A DNA stretch of 64,000 bases from positions 177,352 to 241,351 of the forward strand of contig JAKFUG010000017.1 in assembly GCA_021732785.1 (NCBI GenBank). The letters are read 5' to 3'. Shown in pieces: positions 43,983 through 52,257 of the stretch (positions within the stretch are counted from its first letter, which is position 1; each line of letters opens with the position of its first letter). The position numbers and the translations under genes are program-made. This DNA comes from Planctomycetaceae bacterium. Its GTDB lineage: Bacteria; Planctomycetota; Planctomycetia; Planctomycetales; Planctomycetaceae. Under the pieces are notes generated by a model. That model had not been told where the DNA came from. It was given only the letters and a program-made list of their open reading frames with translations, and did no database searches.

Positions 43983-45029
43983 TCACGCGGCGATATCGCT
44001 TTCGAAACTGTCCCGCCAACGATCGAGGTGTTCGGTGCAGATCATCGCACCGCGGATGACGGTCCGTTGAGGATCGCTCGAAACTCGGACGGGAATTCCT
44101 AATCGTTCCTGAAAGAGCACATCGAGTCCCGGCAGCATGGCCCCGCCACCACAGAGCACGATGCCGGTATCCGCGAGATCGGCGATGAGTTCCGACGGAC
44201 ATTGTTCAATGACGGTTTGAATCCCGCGCAGCATGACTTCGAGCGGTTCGGATAACGCCGCGCGAACTTCTTCGCTCGTCATGATCGCTTTCCGTGGGAC
44301 ACCGCTGACGAGATCCAACCCGCGGACTTCGGCCGTCAGTTCGTGATCGCGCGGGGCCGCACAACCGACTTGCAGCTTCAATTGTTCCGCGGTCTGGATG
44401 CCGATCCGCAGGGCCATGCGACGGCGGACATATTCCACGATGGCCTCATCGAGTTCATCGCCGCCAAGGCGGAATGACCGGGCGGCGACAATCTGCCCGA
44501 GACTCAGCACCGCGATTTCCGTTGTGCCGCCGCCGATGGAACACACCATGCTCGCCAGCGGTTCGGCTATCGGCAGCCCGGCCCCAATCGCCGCGGCTTT
44601 GGTCTTCGGCAACAAGAAGATCCGCCCGGCTCCGGCCCGTTCGGCGCTATTGAGCAACGCTCGCCGTTCCACCGGGGTGATGCTGCCGGGGACGGGCATG
44701 ACGATGCGCGGTCGCATGCCCGGTGATGAGGGGCGACATTTGCGCAGAAAGTAGCGGAGCATCGCCTCGCAGAGTTCGAAATCGGTGATCACGCCGTCCT
44801 GAATGGGGCGGACAGCCGTGATGGCATCGGGGGTGCGACCGAGCATTTGCCGGGCAAGCTTGCCGACGGCAGTTCCCTGACCGAGGATTCGTCGGCTTCC
44901 TTTCTGAAGCGCGACGACGGAGGGTTCGTCCAAAACGACACCCTGTCCCGGCAGCCCCACCAAGGTGTTGGCGGTGCCCAGGTCCATGGCGATGTCGGGA
45001 CAAAACCAGTGTCTCAGCCGGTGAAACAT
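43983..45029 (-). CDS. mreB: MreB-like actin homologue with altered nucleotide site
   Basis: The product is 348 aa, normal for MreB. The fold is clear: MDLGTANTLVGLPGQGVVLDEPSVVAL (phosphate 1), SIGGGTTEIAVLSLG (phosphate 2), LCGGGAMLPGLD (adenosine). Two changes stand out. Where MreB normally has ...IEEPMAAAIG, this protein has LLPKTKAAAIG (residues 139-149), so the Glu-Glu including the ATPase Glu is Pro-Lys. Where the family has V-D-I-G-G-G-T, this has C-S-I-G-G-G-T (Ser164 for Asp). ATP hydrolysis is therefore doubtful. It leads mreC, mreD and mrdA on the same strand. Confidence 0.92.
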   Translation of the reverse strand: MFHRLRHWFCPDIAMDLGTANTLVGLPGQGVVLDEPSVVALQKGSRRILGQGTAVGKLARQMLGRTPDAITAVRPIQDGVITDFELCEAMLRYFLRKCRPSSPGMRPRIVMPVPGSITPVERRALLNSAERAGAGRIFLLPKTKAAAIGAGLPIAEPLASMVCSIGGGTTEIAVLSLGQIVAARSFRLGGDELDEAIVEYVRRRMALRIGIQTAEQLKLQVGCAAPRDHELTAEVRGLDLVSGVPRKAIMTSEEVRAALSEPLEVMLRGIQTVIEQCPSELIADLADTGIVLCGGGAMLPGLDVLFQERLGIPVRVSSDPQRTVIRGAMICTEHLDRWRDSFESDIAA

Positions 45030-45200
45030 CCGTGTAACCGGTCCGTCCGCCCGGACCTTGCCCGTTCCTCCGCAACGACGGAGGTCGACCAGGCCCGGAT
45101 CGGCGGACCGGAGTTGTAGCGGGGACGGGAAAATCCGGCAAGATGCGATCGGCAGAAGTTGCCGGTGTCGGAGAAGTGATAGGGCACGGCGTGGGCGTTG

Positions 45201-45256
45201 TGTGCCAGTGCGGTCTTCTCTGCCATCGCGAAGACACTGGCGGAGCCAGTGGCACA
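45201..45256. repeat. Family A hairpin copy 3, partly deleted
   Basis: The right arm (GAAGACACTGGCGGAGCCAG then TGGCACA, up to 45256) is full-length, but the left arm (45201-45219) lacks 12 bases between two GCCA words. A deletion between these short direct repeats explains the difference. It stands between mreB and the 45-aa gene. Confidence 0.8.
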
Positions 45257-45287
45257 GAGCGAAGGATACGGTCGGTTCGTCAAGCGG

Positions 45288-45425
45288 TTACGGGGCGAGT
45301 TTGCCGCCGTATTTGCCGAGTTCGAGCACCAGGAAAATGATGCCGGTGATCAGCGAAGCCAGCGAGACGAACAGCAGGCCGACGTAAATGTCAGGGGCCG
45401 GGGAATCGGTACCGCGTGGCGCCAT
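45288..45425 (-). CDS. 45-aa single-span membrane protein
   Basis: The product is 45 aa (MAPRGTDSPAPDIYVG at the start). It has a polar Pro/Asp N-terminus, then one membrane helix (LLFVSLASLITGIIFLVLEL), then a short basic end (GKYGGKLAP). The ATG at 45425 has GGAAT upstream. It lies in the same minus-strand run, 78 bp after the coiled-coil membrane protein gene and about 260 bp before mreB. The pattern Asp-Ile-Tyr-Val before the helix and Glu-Leu-Gly-x-Tyr after it looks conserved-like, but I have no family name. It may be a small regulator or subunit of the envelope complex. Confidence 0.65.
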   Translation of the reverse strand: MAPRGTDSPAPDIYVGLLFVSLASLITGIIFLVLELGKYGGKLAP

Positions 45426-45503
45426 GATCGTAATTCCGAAAACGGACTGCGAAACGAGTTTGTAGGATTTGCCGGGCCGATGTCGGTTGTCCGGAACCGC
45501 GAA

Positions 45504-46352
45504 TCAGAACCGGGTGGTGACGTGATCGTCCTTCTGAATCGTGCTGTTCGGGGCCGTTTCAATCACCACCGCGACGGAAACATCCGGTCGAACGTCTTCG
45601 AGGCGGACGCGACCGAGGTACTTATCGCCGCGGTAGACGGTCAGGGTGTGACCAACAACCAGGCCGTCATCGCTCCCCACGCTGATTTCCACGAAGACAC
45701 GGTTCCCCTTGGTTTCTTTCCGCGCTTCGAGCACTTCACCATCCAATTCCGGCGGGGGTGACGCCGAAACGGTCATCCGCCGGATATCGGTCGGCAGGTT
45801 GTTCGAGGCGAGGAATGCCCGCATCGTGGCGTTATCACGGAGCATCTGGTCGTACTTCGTCTTCGCCTGTGCGAGTTGCAGTTCAATCCCGAAGAGCTTG
45901 TCCCGCAAGACGTTCAGGTCTGTGACGGTGTCGTCGCGGGATTTGTTCAATTCGACATTGCGGGCCCGTTGAATCTGGGCTTCCTTGACCCGTTCTTCGG
46001 CTTCCTGGCTGTTCAGTTCGGCGACCGTCCGCTGGGTGTCGAAGTTGGTTTTGAGCCCCTTGTTGTCACTGTCGAGGCGGGCGTTGTCGGCGGTTAGCGC
46101 GGCGACCTGGCCTTGCAGGGCGGTATTCGTGTTCTTGACTTCGTCCCGTTCCTTCACGGCGTCGTCAATTTGCGATTGCAGCGCGGTTTGCGCGGCCTGA
46201 GCCGCGGAGGCCGCTGCTTTCAATTTGTCGTTGGCCCCGATGTAGGCCTTTTGATAGTTCGTCTGTGCGGTGAAGACGGCCCCGGCGAAGGCCATAAACA
46301 TGACGCTCAACACCAGGTGGACCACCACCAGCACTTTGCCGAGAAACGTCAT
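45504..46352 (-). CDS. Membrane coiled-coil protein with C-terminal beta domain
   Basis: The product is 282 aa. An N-terminal membrane helix (about 6-28) is followed by a long coiled coil (about 38-185, Ala/Gln/Leu heptads) and a C-terminal compact domain: VFVEISVGSDDGLVVGHTLTVYRGDKYLGRVRLEDVRPDVSVAVV. That last pattern (G-S-x-x-G-L-x-x-G, Y-R-G, Y-L-G-x-V) is the beta-barrel signature also seen in MreC-like and related envelope proteins. AAGGGA precedes the ATG. The layout (TM, coiled coil, beta domain) copies that of MreC, so it may be a second scaffold for the elongasome. No name is known to me. Confidence 0.75.
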   Translation of the reverse strand: MTFLGKVLVVVHLVLSVMFMAFAGAVFTAQTNYQKAYIGANDKLKAAASAAQAAQTALQSQIDDAVKERDEVKNTNTALQGQVAALTADNARLDSDNKGLKTNFDTQRTVAELNSQEAEERVKEAQIQRARNVELNKSRDDTVTDLNVLRDKLFGIELQLAQAKTKYDQMLRDNATMRAFLASNNLPTDIRRMTVSASPPPELDGEVLEARKETKGNRVFVEISVGSDDGLVVGHTLTVYRGDKYLGRVRLEDVRPDVSVAVVIETAPNSTIQKDDHVTTRF

Positions 46353-46419
46353 GTCATTAGTCCCTTGTCATCGCACAAATTGAACACGGGCAGGTCAACC
46401 GCGCACCGGGCAACCAGCA

Positions 46420-47127
46420 TCACTGAACGTCCGACCGCCCCTCGACCGCGACTTCACCGGCACCGAGTTGCCGCTTCAATTGCTGCTGCCGGGCATTCAA
46501 ACGCTGTTGGCTTTCTTTCAGTTGCAACAGCTCGTCCTGCAACGCATCGCGCTGGCGCAGCGATGCAAACAAGTCGTCCCGCAACAATTCCAGTTGGGTT
46601 TGCAACCGGAAGACTTCAAACCGGCGTTCTTCAAACTGCTTTTGGACAGCCGTTAAATCGACGCCCTTTTGAGCCAGGCTTTCGGTGGCCGTTGCCACTT
46701 CGGCGGCCAATTTCTTCAATTGTTCATCATACGCCGTAGCGCGGGCTTTGATGCCGACATGATCGGCGGCAATCGTCTGATTGGCCAGATCCCGCGCCGC
46801 GGTCTCGGCTAAAATCTTTTCCTTGAGATCGGTGAGTTCATCCCGCAGATCCTTGAGTACGCGATCCTGAGCTTTAAGGATCACGGCGGCCAGCAGCGGA
46901 TCGGTCCCAATCGAAGTGTTTGAACGCGTGTGAGTGACCGTCCAGCTTCCCTTCGGGACGTCGGGCGCTTTGAAGGTGACCTGGCGTCCGTATTCCCCGG
47001 TGTTCTGCATCTGGTCCGCCAATGCCGACCAGTTAGGACCACCCAGAATCAATGCACCCACGAAGGCAAAATAGGCCAGGCTTGCCGCGGCAACGAAAAC
47101 CACCAGGACTTTGCTGAAGCGAGTCAT
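46420..47127 (-). CDS. Membrane coiled-coil protein
   Basis: The product is 235 aa. One membrane segment (about 6-29) is followed by a short beta-like stretch (GEYGRQVTFKAPDVPKGSWTV) and then a coiled coil from about residue 85 to 220 (many Leu, Gln, Lys, Glu; ends in QLKRQLGAGEV). It lies 67 bp upstream of the similar 282-aa protein, so the pair probably forms one unit. They are not close homologues by eye but share the plan. It is likely the first gene of the mre operon. Function is unknown; envelope scaffolding is the natural guess. Confidence 0.7.
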   Translation of the reverse strand: MTRFSKVLVVFVAAASLAYFAFVGALILGGPNWSALADQMQNTGEYGRQVTFKAPDVPKGSWTVTHTRSNTSIGTDPLLAAVILKAQDRVLKDLRDELTDLKEKILAETAARDLANQTIAADHVGIKARATAYDEQLKKLAAEVATATESLAQKGVDLTAVQKQFEERRFEVFRLQTQLELLRDDLFASLRQRDALQDELLQLKESQQRLNARQQQLKRQLGAGEVAVEGRSDVQ

Positions 47128-47672
47128 GCCGTCTCACAGCCCCGAGGTGGTAAAACTTGGAAAATTCGCCGATCTGGTGCGGTGCTCGAAAAACCAGTGG
47201 CGGAAGGTCGTTCCATTCAGTCTAACGACGAAACCAGAGCGGCCTCGCGTTTTTTGCGAAAGATTTCGGATCACAAGCATCGTAGCAGCGTTAAAAAATC
47301 CCTGTCAACGAGAAACTCTTCGTAATTCACCGAGTTTCCGCGGCCTGACACGTTCGTCCTGCCGATCTCAAACCCGTCCGTGTGAATTCGCCTGGCTGAC
47401 AGTCTCTCGCTTCCTTGGTTCGGCATCCCCTTTGGCGACATGCACGAATCCTGCCGTTGCCGACATGACCTGAGTTTTCGGTAAAGCTCCACCCGGAACC
47501 CTTGCTGTTCGCATCACTTCCGTTAAAGATACGCTGAGAGGAATCGTTGCTGTCGCTGTAATCCACAGCATCGTTGCCACCCCGTCTTTCGTTCCCTTCT
47601 GAAATCTGTTGCTTTCATCGTTGGGTTCCGACTGGCCGTGGCATCACTTCTCTAAATAGAGCGGGCCCGCTT
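47128..47672. promoter_or_regulatory. 545-bp divergent control region of mre operon and STAS gene
   Basis: It lies between the divergent coiled-coil gene (start 47127) and the STAS membrane gene (start 47673). It has to hold the promoters of both units. Minor ORFs in it lack protein-like composition, and I see no repeat-family hairpin. I did not find a convincing promoter pair by eye. Confidence 0.45.
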
Positions 47673-48368
47673 ATGACTTCCGTACCCACGTTTCAGATTG
47701 ATTCCATTCAGGGACGAACCGTCGTTTCGTTCCTGCCCCAATTGAACGAGATTCCCTGGTCCGAAATTGAAAAAGTCGGCGGGGCGATCTTGCCACGATT
47801 GCAGGAGGCGGCCTCGCCGGGCGTGCTCGTGGATCTGTGCGCGCTGAAGTACATGGGGAGTGCCTCGCTGGCGCTGATTGTGCGCATCTACAAAACGGTG
47901 ACCGAAAAACGAGGCCGGATGATCGTCGCCAATAGCGACCCGATGGTGGGTGAAGTTCTCGCCAAAGCCGGGCTGGAGAAAATCTGGGAAATTGCTCCCA
48001 ACCGGGCCGACGGGTTACGCCGCCTGGGCTTGCCCACGAGTGAAGCCGTCCGTCGGGCCGGGGGCTGGCAAAATCTGGTGGCAATTCTGGGGTTGCTCGT
48101 TTCGGCGATCGGCTTCGCGGTCCACTTCAGCCCCGCGATCGATCTCGGTGCCCACATGGTCATCGGCATGCAAATTGGCGGGGGGTTGATCGGCTTCGGG
48201 TTCGCCTTGTGGGCGATTCTCGAAGGCGCAGGTTCGGCCCGCACGATCGGGGCGATGGTCCTGGTTGCCAGCGTTGCCTTGCTGTTGTCGGGGGTCTTTA
48301 ATTTCGCCCAGCCGACGCGCGATCAACCCGTGACCTTCGCCGCCGGGCCGTTTCTGCGGTCCGTTTGA
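47673..48368 (+). CDS. STAS domain protein with membrane helices
   Basis: The product is 231 aa from the ATG at 47673. Residues 1-110 form a STAS-type domain: GVLVDLCALKYMGSASLALIVRIYKTVTEKRGRMIVAN, with the Gly-Ser-Ala-Ser turn where anti-sigma antagonists carry their phosphorylated Ser. Three to four membrane helices follow (about 130-215). An N-terminal STAS domain fused to membrane segments is unusual; SulP carriers have the reverse order. It stands 85 bp before the PilB/GspE-like gene on the same strand. Whether the Ser is phosphorylated is unknown. Confidence 0.75.
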   Translation: MTSVPTFQIDSIQGRTVVSFLPQLNEIPWSEIEKVGGAILPRLQEAASPGVLVDLCALKYMGSASLALIVRIYKTVTEKRGRMIVANSDPMVGEVLAKAGLEKIWEIAPNRADGLRRLGLPTSEAVRRAGGWQNLVAILGLLVSAIGFAVHFSPAIDLGAHMVIGMQIGGGLIGFGFALWAILEGAGSARTIGAMVLVASVALLLSGVFNFAQPTRDQPVTFAAGPFLRSV

Positions 48369-48453
48369 ACCAGTAAACCTTCCGCGATCCTCGGCCGTTT
48401 CCGATCGAATTTTTCCCGCCTTCCTCCGGTGATTCCCTTCAGGATCTGTAGCA

Positions 48454-49698
48454 ATGACAGACGTCGCCATCATGACCGAGGCTTCGGAAAGCCGGCAGAA
48501 AGCCCTGCAGGAAGAGCTGAAAGAACTGCTCGATCTGGTGGGACCGGCCCCGCTGGTGGATCTGCTCCTCGAACGCGCCTTCCAGTTGCGGGCGACGGAC
48601 ATTCATCTCGATCCGTCCAAGAACGGACTCCGCGTGCGGTTGCGGGTCGACGGCATGTTGCACGACATTCTGCAATTGCCCGCGGAAATGATGAATCAGG
48701 TGACCTCCCGCGTGAAACTCATGGCGGGGATGGACATCACCGAACGGCGGCTGGCCCAGGACGGACACATCGCCAACACCGCCTTCAAAGATCACCGCGA
48801 CGTCCGCGTCGGCAGCGGCCCCACCATTCATGGCGAACGGCTGGTCCTGCGGTTGATGCCCGACAGCAAGACGTACACGCACCTCGAAGAACTCGGCCTC
48901 GAAGACGAGCAAGCCACGGCCATCCAGCGCGCGTTGCGACTGCCGTACGGACTCGTGCTCAGCGTTGGTCCGGTCGGCAGCGGCAAAAGCACGACGATGT
49001 ATAGCTGCCTGGAACTGCTCAACAAACCGGGGCGCAGCCTGGTCACGATTGAAGACCCGGTGGAGCGCCGGATGGATAATGTCAATCAGGTGCAGATTGA
49101 ACCGCGAATCGATTTCGGCTTCGTCGAAGCGCTGCGCGGCATCCTGCGGCAAGACCCCGACGTGGTGATGGTCGGGGAAATCCGCGATCCCGAAACCGCA
49201 CACATTGCCATTCGCGCGGGATTGACCGGCGTCCGCGTCCTCAGCACGCTGCATGCCAATGACACGGCGGCCACCATCGATGTCTTCCGCGACTTCAATA
49301 TCCCGCCGATTTTTATCGCCGACAGTGTGAACTGCATCCTGTCGCAGCGATTGGTGCGCAAAGTGTGTGAATCTTCGTTTCAGGAATACGTTCCGGACGT
49401 CACCGACTGCGCGATCCTCGGCATCGATCCTTCCACGGCGGACCTCGTGCGTTTACGCCGGGGGGTTCCCTCCGAGGCAAACTTCCATACGGGTTACCTT
49501 GGTCGGACCGGCGTGTTTGAAGTGCTGATGATTGATCCGGAATTGCGAGCCGCGATTTTGTCGGGCCGGGGAGCGACGGAAATCCGCGAGATGGCGATCC
49601 GCAACGGCTTACAGACGCTGGAACATTCCGCGAAGAAAAAAGTCCGCACGGGCCTCACCACGCTGGAAGAAATGCACCGCGTTCTCGTCGTCGATTGA
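48454..49698 (+). CDS. PilB/GspE-type secretion ATPase, zinc motif missing
   Basis: The product is 414 aa, shorter than typical GspE/PilB (about 500-560) because the N-terminal N1/N2 domains are missing. The core is complete: [19 protein letters not shown], Walker [11 protein letters not shown], the Asp box [18 protein letters not shown], the His box [13 protein letters not shown] and the [12 protein letters not shown] element. The tetra-Cys zinc site normally between His box and GRTG is broken: only single Cys residues remain ([15 protein letters not shown]). It powers assembly of a pilus or secretion system, but no pilin or membrane partner is near, so it may act with a distant locus. Confidence 0.92.
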   Translation: MTDVAIMTEASESRQKALQEELKELLDLVGPAPLVDLLLERAFQLRATDIHLDPSKNGLRVRLRVDGMLHDILQLPAEMMNQVTSRVKLMAGMDITERRLAQDGHIANTAFKDHRDVRVGSGPTIHGERLVLRLMPDSKTYTHLEELGLEDEQATAIQRALRLPYGLVLSVGPVGSGKSTTMYSCLELLNKPGRSLVTIEDPVERRMDNVNQVQIEPRIDFGFVEALRGILRQDPDVVMVGEIRDPETAHIAIRAGLTGVRVLSTLHANDTAATIDVFRDFNIPPIFIADSVNCILSQRLVRKVCESSFQEYVPDVTDCAILGIDPSTADLVRLRRGVPSEANFHTGYLGRTGVFEVLMIDPELRAAILSGRGATEIREMAIRNGLQTLEHSAKKKVRTGLTTLEEMHRVLVVD

Positions 49699-49710
49699 AA
49701 TTTCCCTTGG

Positions 49711-49745
49711 AAGCCCAGGGATGCTGATCCCTGGGTTGTTTTGAT
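49711..49745 (+). terminator. CCCAGGG hairpin with T-rich tail
   Basis: Arms AAGCCCAGGGAT and complement (about 49727-49737) with a loop of about four bases, then TTGTTTTG. It stands 12 bp after the ATPase gene. Confidence 0.75.
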
Positions 49746-49871
49746 CTCCGGCGGGTTCATCGGGCGAAGAGCTTTACACCACGGGAGCCGTTGTGCTATT
49801 CCAAGAGGTCGCGAAACGCGGATAAATCAGCAGGAGTCGATTGGTTTCGCGAGTTTTGTCAGGAATGGTCG

Positions 49872-50819
49872 ATGCGCGTCTTAATCACGGGGGGAGCCGG
49901 TTTCATCGGCAGCCACATTGTAGACGCGTGTCTGGCCGCCGGGCAGGAACCCTTCGTCGTCGATAATCTGTCGAGCGGGTCGCCCAAGAATCTTCCGTCA
50001 ACCGTGCGGCTGTTTCAGGTCGACATCCGCGATCAAGCCGGTTTGCAGCGCGCGTTTTCTGAAGCCCGCCCGGAGGTTGTGATCCATCAGGCGGCGCAGA
50101 TGTCGGTCAGCCGTTCGGTGCGCGAACCCGCGTTTGATGCGAGCGTGAATGTCCTCGGGTTGCTGAACGTCTTCGATCAAGCCGTGCGCGTGAAAGCCCA
50201 GCGGATTGTGTTCGCGTCGTCCGGCGGAGTGCTGTACGGCGACGTCTTCACACCGGCTCCGGAAGAGACACCGGCGAATCCGATCTCGCCGTACGGCATC
50301 AGCAAATGGGTCGGCGAACGGTATCTCGAATTCTATGCCCGCGAGTTCGGTTTGACCGGCGTCGCGCTGCGGTATGCCAACGTGTACGGCCCGCGGCAAA
50401 ACCCCCACGGGGAAGCGGGAGTGGTGGCGATCTTCTGCCAGAGAATGCTCGCCGGTGAATCGGTCCGCATCAACGGCGATGGCAAATATGATCGCGACTA
50501 TGTGTTCGGACCAGACGTCGCTCGCGCCAATCAACTGGCACTGACCGCGAACATTCCCGGCGGCTTTGTGGCCTTGAATATCGGAACCGGCATGGCGGTG
50601 GATGTGAACACACTTGAGGGCAACGTCCGTGCGGCGATCCAAGCCCTGCCAGGCGATTCGAATCCACCGCCGCCGGAATATGGACCGGCCCGTGCGGGCG
50701 ATCTCCGTTCGAGTCTCGTCGATGCCTCCCGCGCCAAAAACGTTCTCGGATGGTCCCCCACCGTGACGTTGCAGGAAGGCCTGCAGCGCACGGCTCAATG
50801 GTTTGCTCAACAGGGATGA
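49872..50819 (+). CDS. NAD-dependent nucleotide-sugar epimerase (GalE-like SDR)
   Basis: The product is 315 aa from the ATG at 49872, which follows AGGAA. The NAD loop is ITGGAGFIGSHIVD; the catalytic Tyr-Lys pair is YGISK (about residue 144). The Ser/Thr before it is in FASSGGVLYG. UDP-glucose 4-epimerase activity is the best guess for such sequences, but the length (315 against about 340 for GalE) and the region after the Tyr differ, so related activities such as 4,6-reductase precursors are possible. It opens the nucleotide-sugar block, followed on the same strand by the UDP-glucuronate epimerase after a 337-bp repeat-filled gap. Confidence 0.85.
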   Translation: MRVLITGGAGFIGSHIVDACLAAGQEPFVVDNLSSGSPKNLPSTVRLFQVDIRDQAGLQRAFSEARPEVVIHQAAQMSVSRSVREPAFDASVNVLGLLNVFDQAVRVKAQRIVFASSGGVLYGDVFTPAPEETPANPISPYGISKWVGERYLEFYAREFGLTGVALRYANVYGPRQNPHGEAGVVAIFCQRMLAGESVRINGDGKYDRDYVFGPDVARANQLALTANIPGGFVALNIGTGMAVDVNTLEGNVRAAIQALPGDSNPPPPEYGPARAGDLRSSLVDASRAKNVLGWSPTVTLQEGLQRTAQWFAQQG

Positions 50820-51156
50820 GGCCAACCATGAGAAGTCTGCGGTTACAATTTGAGATGGGTAATGTCGATTCGCTCGAGGCATTACGCCCCGAAGGGGTTC
50901 GATTCGATAGCCCAGGGCGACAGCCCCGGGTCAATGTCACCCCACAGAACCTAAGGCCCAACGGGCCGCAACTCTGTGAAGAGTCACGGCCCGTTGGGCC
51001 TGGCGGGATTGTTTTCCGATCGTCCCCAGGGCTAACGCCCTGGGCTATCGAATCCTGCCCCGTTGGGGCGAACACATCTCACCGAATACGGACGCTTTCT
51101 CGATGTTGCCATCACCACGAGTGGCTCATCGCTCTGCGTGAAGGATCACACACAAC
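50820..51156. other. 337-bp gap filled by a composite repeat
   Basis: Between two plus-strand sugar genes. Nearly all of it from about 50882 to 51070 is the composite repeat; the last 85 bases are ordinary and hold the leader of the next gene. Confidence 0.6.
50882..51070. repeat. Composite nested repeat with family E copy 2 in its centre
   Basis: The outer arms 50901-50930 and about 51024-51054 pair at 27 of 30 positions (GATTCGATAGCCCAGGGCG / complement), each with a GCCCAGGGC-type palindrome. The inner pair 50954-50968 and 50987-51001 (AGGCCCAACGGGCCG) is perfect. Short CCCC-GAA-GGGG hairpins mark the far ends. Confidence 0.85.
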
Positions 51157-52167
51157 ATGACCCACTACCTCGTGACCGGAGTGGCGGGCTTCATCGGCAG
51201 TCACACCGTCCGGCGGTTGCTCGATCGGGGCGACACCGTCTACGGCATCGATAACCTTAACGATTATTATTCCGTCCAGTTGAAGCGAGATCGGTTGGCG
51301 CTGCTGGAAGGCCGTCCCGGATTTGAGTTCCAACAACTCGATCTCGCCGATCGACCGGGCATGAGCGAGCTGTTTGCGAATCATCAATTCGACGTCGTGA
51401 TTCACCTCGGTGCCCAGGCCGGCGTACGGTACTCGCTGACGAATCCGCATGCGTATGTCGACAGCAATCTCGTGGGGTTCGTGAATATCCTCGAAGGCTG
51501 CCGGCATCATGGCGTGAAACACCTGGCGTATGCGTCATCGAGTTCCGTCTACGGCGCGAACACCGAGATGCCGTTCTCGATCCATCACAACGTCGATCAC
51601 CCCGTCAGCCTGTACGCGGCGACGAAAAAAGCCAACGAGTTAATGGCCCACACCTACAGCCATCTTTACAAGTTGCCGACGACGGGGCTGCGGTTCTTCA
51701 CCGTCTATGGACCGTGGGGCCGCCCGGATATGGCCCTGTGGCTGTTCACGCAGGCGATTCTCGCGGGCCAGCCGATTGATGTCTTCAACGAAGGCAAGAT
51801 GCGGCGGGATTTCACCTATGTGGATGACATCGTCGAAGGCGTGATTCGCGTCGCCGACCATACCGCGGCACCGAATCCGCAGTGGTCGAGCAGTCACCCC
51901 GATCCCGCCACGAGTTTCGCCCCCTACCGCGTGTACAACATCGGTAACAACCAGCCGGTGGAACTGATGTATTTGATCGAAGTGCTGGAAGGCCATCTCG
52001 GCACGAAAGCCGTCAAACGGATGTTGCCCATGCAGCCGGGCGACGTCCCCGCCACCTTCGCCGATGTCGACGACCTGATCGCCGACGTCGGTTTCCGCCC
52101 CGCCACCACCATCGAAGACGGCGTCGGCCGCTTCGTGAAGTGGTATCGGGAATACCACAACAGGTGA
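51157..52167 (+). CDS. UDP-glucuronate 4-epimerase
   Basis: The product is 336 aa. It converts UDP-glucuronate to UDP-galacturonate. The NAD loop is [17 protein letters not shown]; the opening continues [18 protein letters not shown], a stretch typical of the UDP-glucuronate epimerase group (LpsL/CapI/GAE), followed by [31 protein letters not shown]. The catalytic triad is in [14 protein letters not shown] and [28 protein letters not shown] is the family's substrate loop. It sits between a GalE-like gene and UDP-glucose dehydrogenase, which supplies its substrate, so the functional link is strong. Confidence 0.93.
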   Translation: MTHYLVTGVAGFIGSHTVRRLLDRGDTVYGIDNLNDYYSVQLKRDRLALLEGRPGFEFQQLDLADRPGMSELFANHQFDVVIHLGAQAGVRYSLTNPHAYVDSNLVGFVNILEGCRHHGVKHLAYASSSSVYGANTEMPFSIHHNVDHPVSLYAATKKANELMAHTYSHLYKLPTTGLRFFTVYGPWGRPDMALWLFTQAILAGQPIDVFNEGKMRRDFTYVDDIVEGVIRVADHTAAPNPQWSSSHPDPATSFAPYRVYNIGNNQPVELMYLIEVLEGHLGTKAVKRMLPMQPGDVPATFADVDDLIADVGFRPATTIEDGVGRFVKWYREYHNR

Positions 52168-52245
52168 TCGGTGGCAGGTGGTGGGTGGCAGGCAGAAAAT
52201 CTCCTTTCTCTGCCTACCACCTGCCACCCACCACCGACCACCCGA
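52163..52245. repeat. Heptad repeat pair (STRR-like), locus 5
   Basis: Five units of the type GGTGGCA/GGTGGTG run 52163-52197, starting inside the stop-codon area of the epimerase gene; opposite-sense units (CACCTGC, CACCCAC, CACCGAC) run 52211-52245, 12 bases before the dehydrogenase ATG. The two runs form an imperfect hairpin. Confidence 0.85.
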
Positions 52246-52257
52246 ACGGACCACTCC

